From Lineus longissimus (lineage: Eukaryota; Nemertea; Pilidiophora; Heteronemertea; Lineidae), in contig NC_088316.1 in assembly GCF_910592395.1 (NCBI RefSeq), positions 20,400,001 to 20,464,000 of the forward strand: a DNA stretch of 64,000 bases. Reading direction: 5' to 3'. Below are positions 62,401-64,000 of the stretch, in pieces. The position numbers and the translations under genes were made by a program. The notes under the pieces are model-generated. The model ran no database searches, was not told where the DNA came from, and was given only the letters and a program-made list of their open reading frames with translations. The stretch's first letter is position 1, and each line of letters opens with the position of its first letter.

Positions 62401-64000
62401 TCGTACTCTCTGTAAAACTCATTACTATGATTATACCTACTTTCTCTTAACCAGATGTCTATTTGTTTCGATCCAATCCTTGTCGCACCGACAGAGGTTA
62501 AGAATAGTGATCTTTTGATAGCCTGTGCATTATGGGAATGATATTATTGACGATATATCATCCCATATTCCACCTATGGGAGATTGCCACTTACTTGATT
62601 AACCATGTGCAACTAGGTTAACCACAATATACTAGCTCACTCTTGTTAAACGAAATCCCACTGGTTGTTTCAGTAAGAATATTTTGCCTTTAAACATGGA
62701 GCATGTCAGATCGATCAGTTAAGGTGAACTCAGTGTTATCATATCTTAGCCGTTGATTTCACCAGTTCTCTTATTGATCACTGAATTTGTTCAGACTTTA
62801 TACTTTTAATGAATCCTGACGAACGCGACTGGAAAATATACAAGCTGCTGCATGATGTTTATCAACCAAACGTGATCCAATGTAACATTACCGAATTACC
62901 GCCCTACAAATAGACGTTGTTTAAATGTTATTAATGTGCTTTCATTATGATTGTTTCCGCCTCATGCCTAGCACGTGCGTTAACTTACGTACTATTAGCA
63001 GGACCAAATCTAGCCTAAAAATTATTCCGGTAAACAAATAAACTCCGTATGACTGAGCGCATATTGTTTTCAGCTGAGAATAAAAGCATTACGTCTGTTA
63101 ATCCATGAAACTAAGCATTGTAAACATCAACAAACATATTTTTTTGTGGTGAGTGAAAAACATGATAAGTATTGCTTGGTTAGGAAATAATACTCGCCTA
63201 GCACCATACTATGACTAAGGTCAGTATTTGGGCCAGTTTATCAATTGGCGTTTATACGCTGGGATAATCAAATCAATTAACAAATACAGGGTGTCCAAAA
63301 TAACCTTTCAATTAGACTTATCTGGGATCCTGAAGAAAGGACCAACGTCTCTTTGATTTTGGTCAAATTTGGTCAGTTCGAATCTGTGTTGAAATCTCCC
63401 GGTCGGAAGAATATTTTTCGTCACAAGTTATTTATCACGCGATGTTCCTATAACTTAAGTCGAAATATCCCACCAATAACCTGGTCTCAATTGTGAGTTA
63501 CATCCCCCGATATCATTCAACAAGGTAACTCAATGTTGACAAGATATCAATACTGTTGCAATTAAGTTGGATGTATCTCAAAGAGATATTTCTATCATAA
63601 TGCTCCTAAGGTCACGCACAATAAAACAAGTTGGGCACAATATATCTGGCGCACTTTAAACCCAAGTCATCTTTGTTCATTAATGAACATATAAAATATT
63701 CCGTCCGCTTCGACCTAATCCACCCCAAGACAGTCGACACATAGACTACTAAGACGCATGCACTAATGAGTCTCCAGTCCCGATTATTCCCATGACCGGG
63801 ATTCCTTGGACACGATACTGAAACCCATCTACGCCATCAATTGCATTGGTAAAAACAAAGACAGTGTAACAAACTGGACGGTGTGGAAACATAAGTGAAT
63901 TCCACACTCATGTTGAAACGTTTGATTCAAACATACTCAGTCGTACTTTTTTTGTTGAAGTTAAAAAGCGAACGACTAAGAGTCAAATAACAGTACATGT
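59451..64000. other. No gene identified at right end
   Basis: Only short ORFs occur (up to about 65 codons). A CRE-like TGACGTCA lies at 61574-61581. Near 63286 the sequence CAGGGTGTCCAAAATAACC resembles the terminal motif of some DNA transposons, but no partner end or transposase was found. Confidence 0.5.

Noticed and set aside
1-64000. CRISPR arrays, bacterial operons, tRNA or rRNA genes
   Set aside because: The spliced gene structure shows eukaryotic nuclear DNA. The tandem arrays have no spacer pattern, and no tRNA- or rRNA-like sequence could be recognised by eye.
33606-64000. A second GABA-A subunit gene clustered with the first, as in vertebrates
   Set aside because: No further Cys-loop, RLRP or M1-M4 exon motif was found on either strand in the listed reading frames. 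A cluster partner could still lie outside the window.

Overview
The window looks like nuclear DNA of a bilaterian animal, probably a marine-type invertebrate. It is about 60% A+T, coding sequence is sparse, introns are GT-AG and run from 190 bp to 17.7 kb, there are several tandem and dispersed repeats, and nothing resembles an operon. The species cannot be named from the sequence. The only gene recognised with certainty is closest in sequence and exon layout to vertebrate-type GABA-A receptor beta subunits. That fits a deuterostome or a lophotrochozoan but does not prove either.

Left half (2.3-33.6 kb, minus strand): one complete GABA-A receptor beta-type subunit gene in nine coding exons. 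By hand splicing they join without a break into 489 codons plus stop. Every junction has GT/AG and matching phase. Exons 3, 5, 6 and 7 measure 68, 83, 138 and 153 bp, the sizes I recall for vertebrate GABRB genes. Exon order: signal peptide (33.6 kb), N-terminal helix (32.8 kb), first beta strands (15.0 kb), loop A (12.6 kb), Cys-loop and loop B (7.2 kb), loop C (6.9 kb), M1 to early M2 (4.4 kb), M2-M3 (3.9 kb), M3-M4 loop plus M4 (2.5 kb). Intron 1 holds a duplicated, decayed copy of the 5' part of exon 2 that still has a good 3' splice site. The large introns hold three perfect palindromic RFX-type X-boxes (12.0, 18.4, 28.8 kb), a composite GGTC/GACC repeat region (27.4-28.3 kb), and ORFs of unclear status.

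Middle (33.6-53 kb): no convincing gene. It contains A/T-rich low-complexity sequence (40.6-40.8 kb), a dispersed T-rich repeat carrying a telomere-like stretch (42.6-42.8 kb), and a 93-bp satellite in about five near-identical copies (52.25-52.7 kb). A short plus-strand ORF at 53.2 kb with a signal-anchor-like start is a weak gene candidate.

Right part (54-64 kb): the 3' end of a second minus-strand gene. A 103-codon exon with a PAN/Apple-type cysteine pattern joins in phase to a 302-codon terminal exon of unknown fold; its 5' exons were not identified. Beyond it lie five tandem copies of the T-rich ~138-bp repeat (56.4-57.0 kb), a strong hairpin (56.2 kb), a 48-bp minisatellite in about 10.7 copies (58.9-59.45 kb) and otherwise unremarkable sequence. 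The two genes show no functional link.
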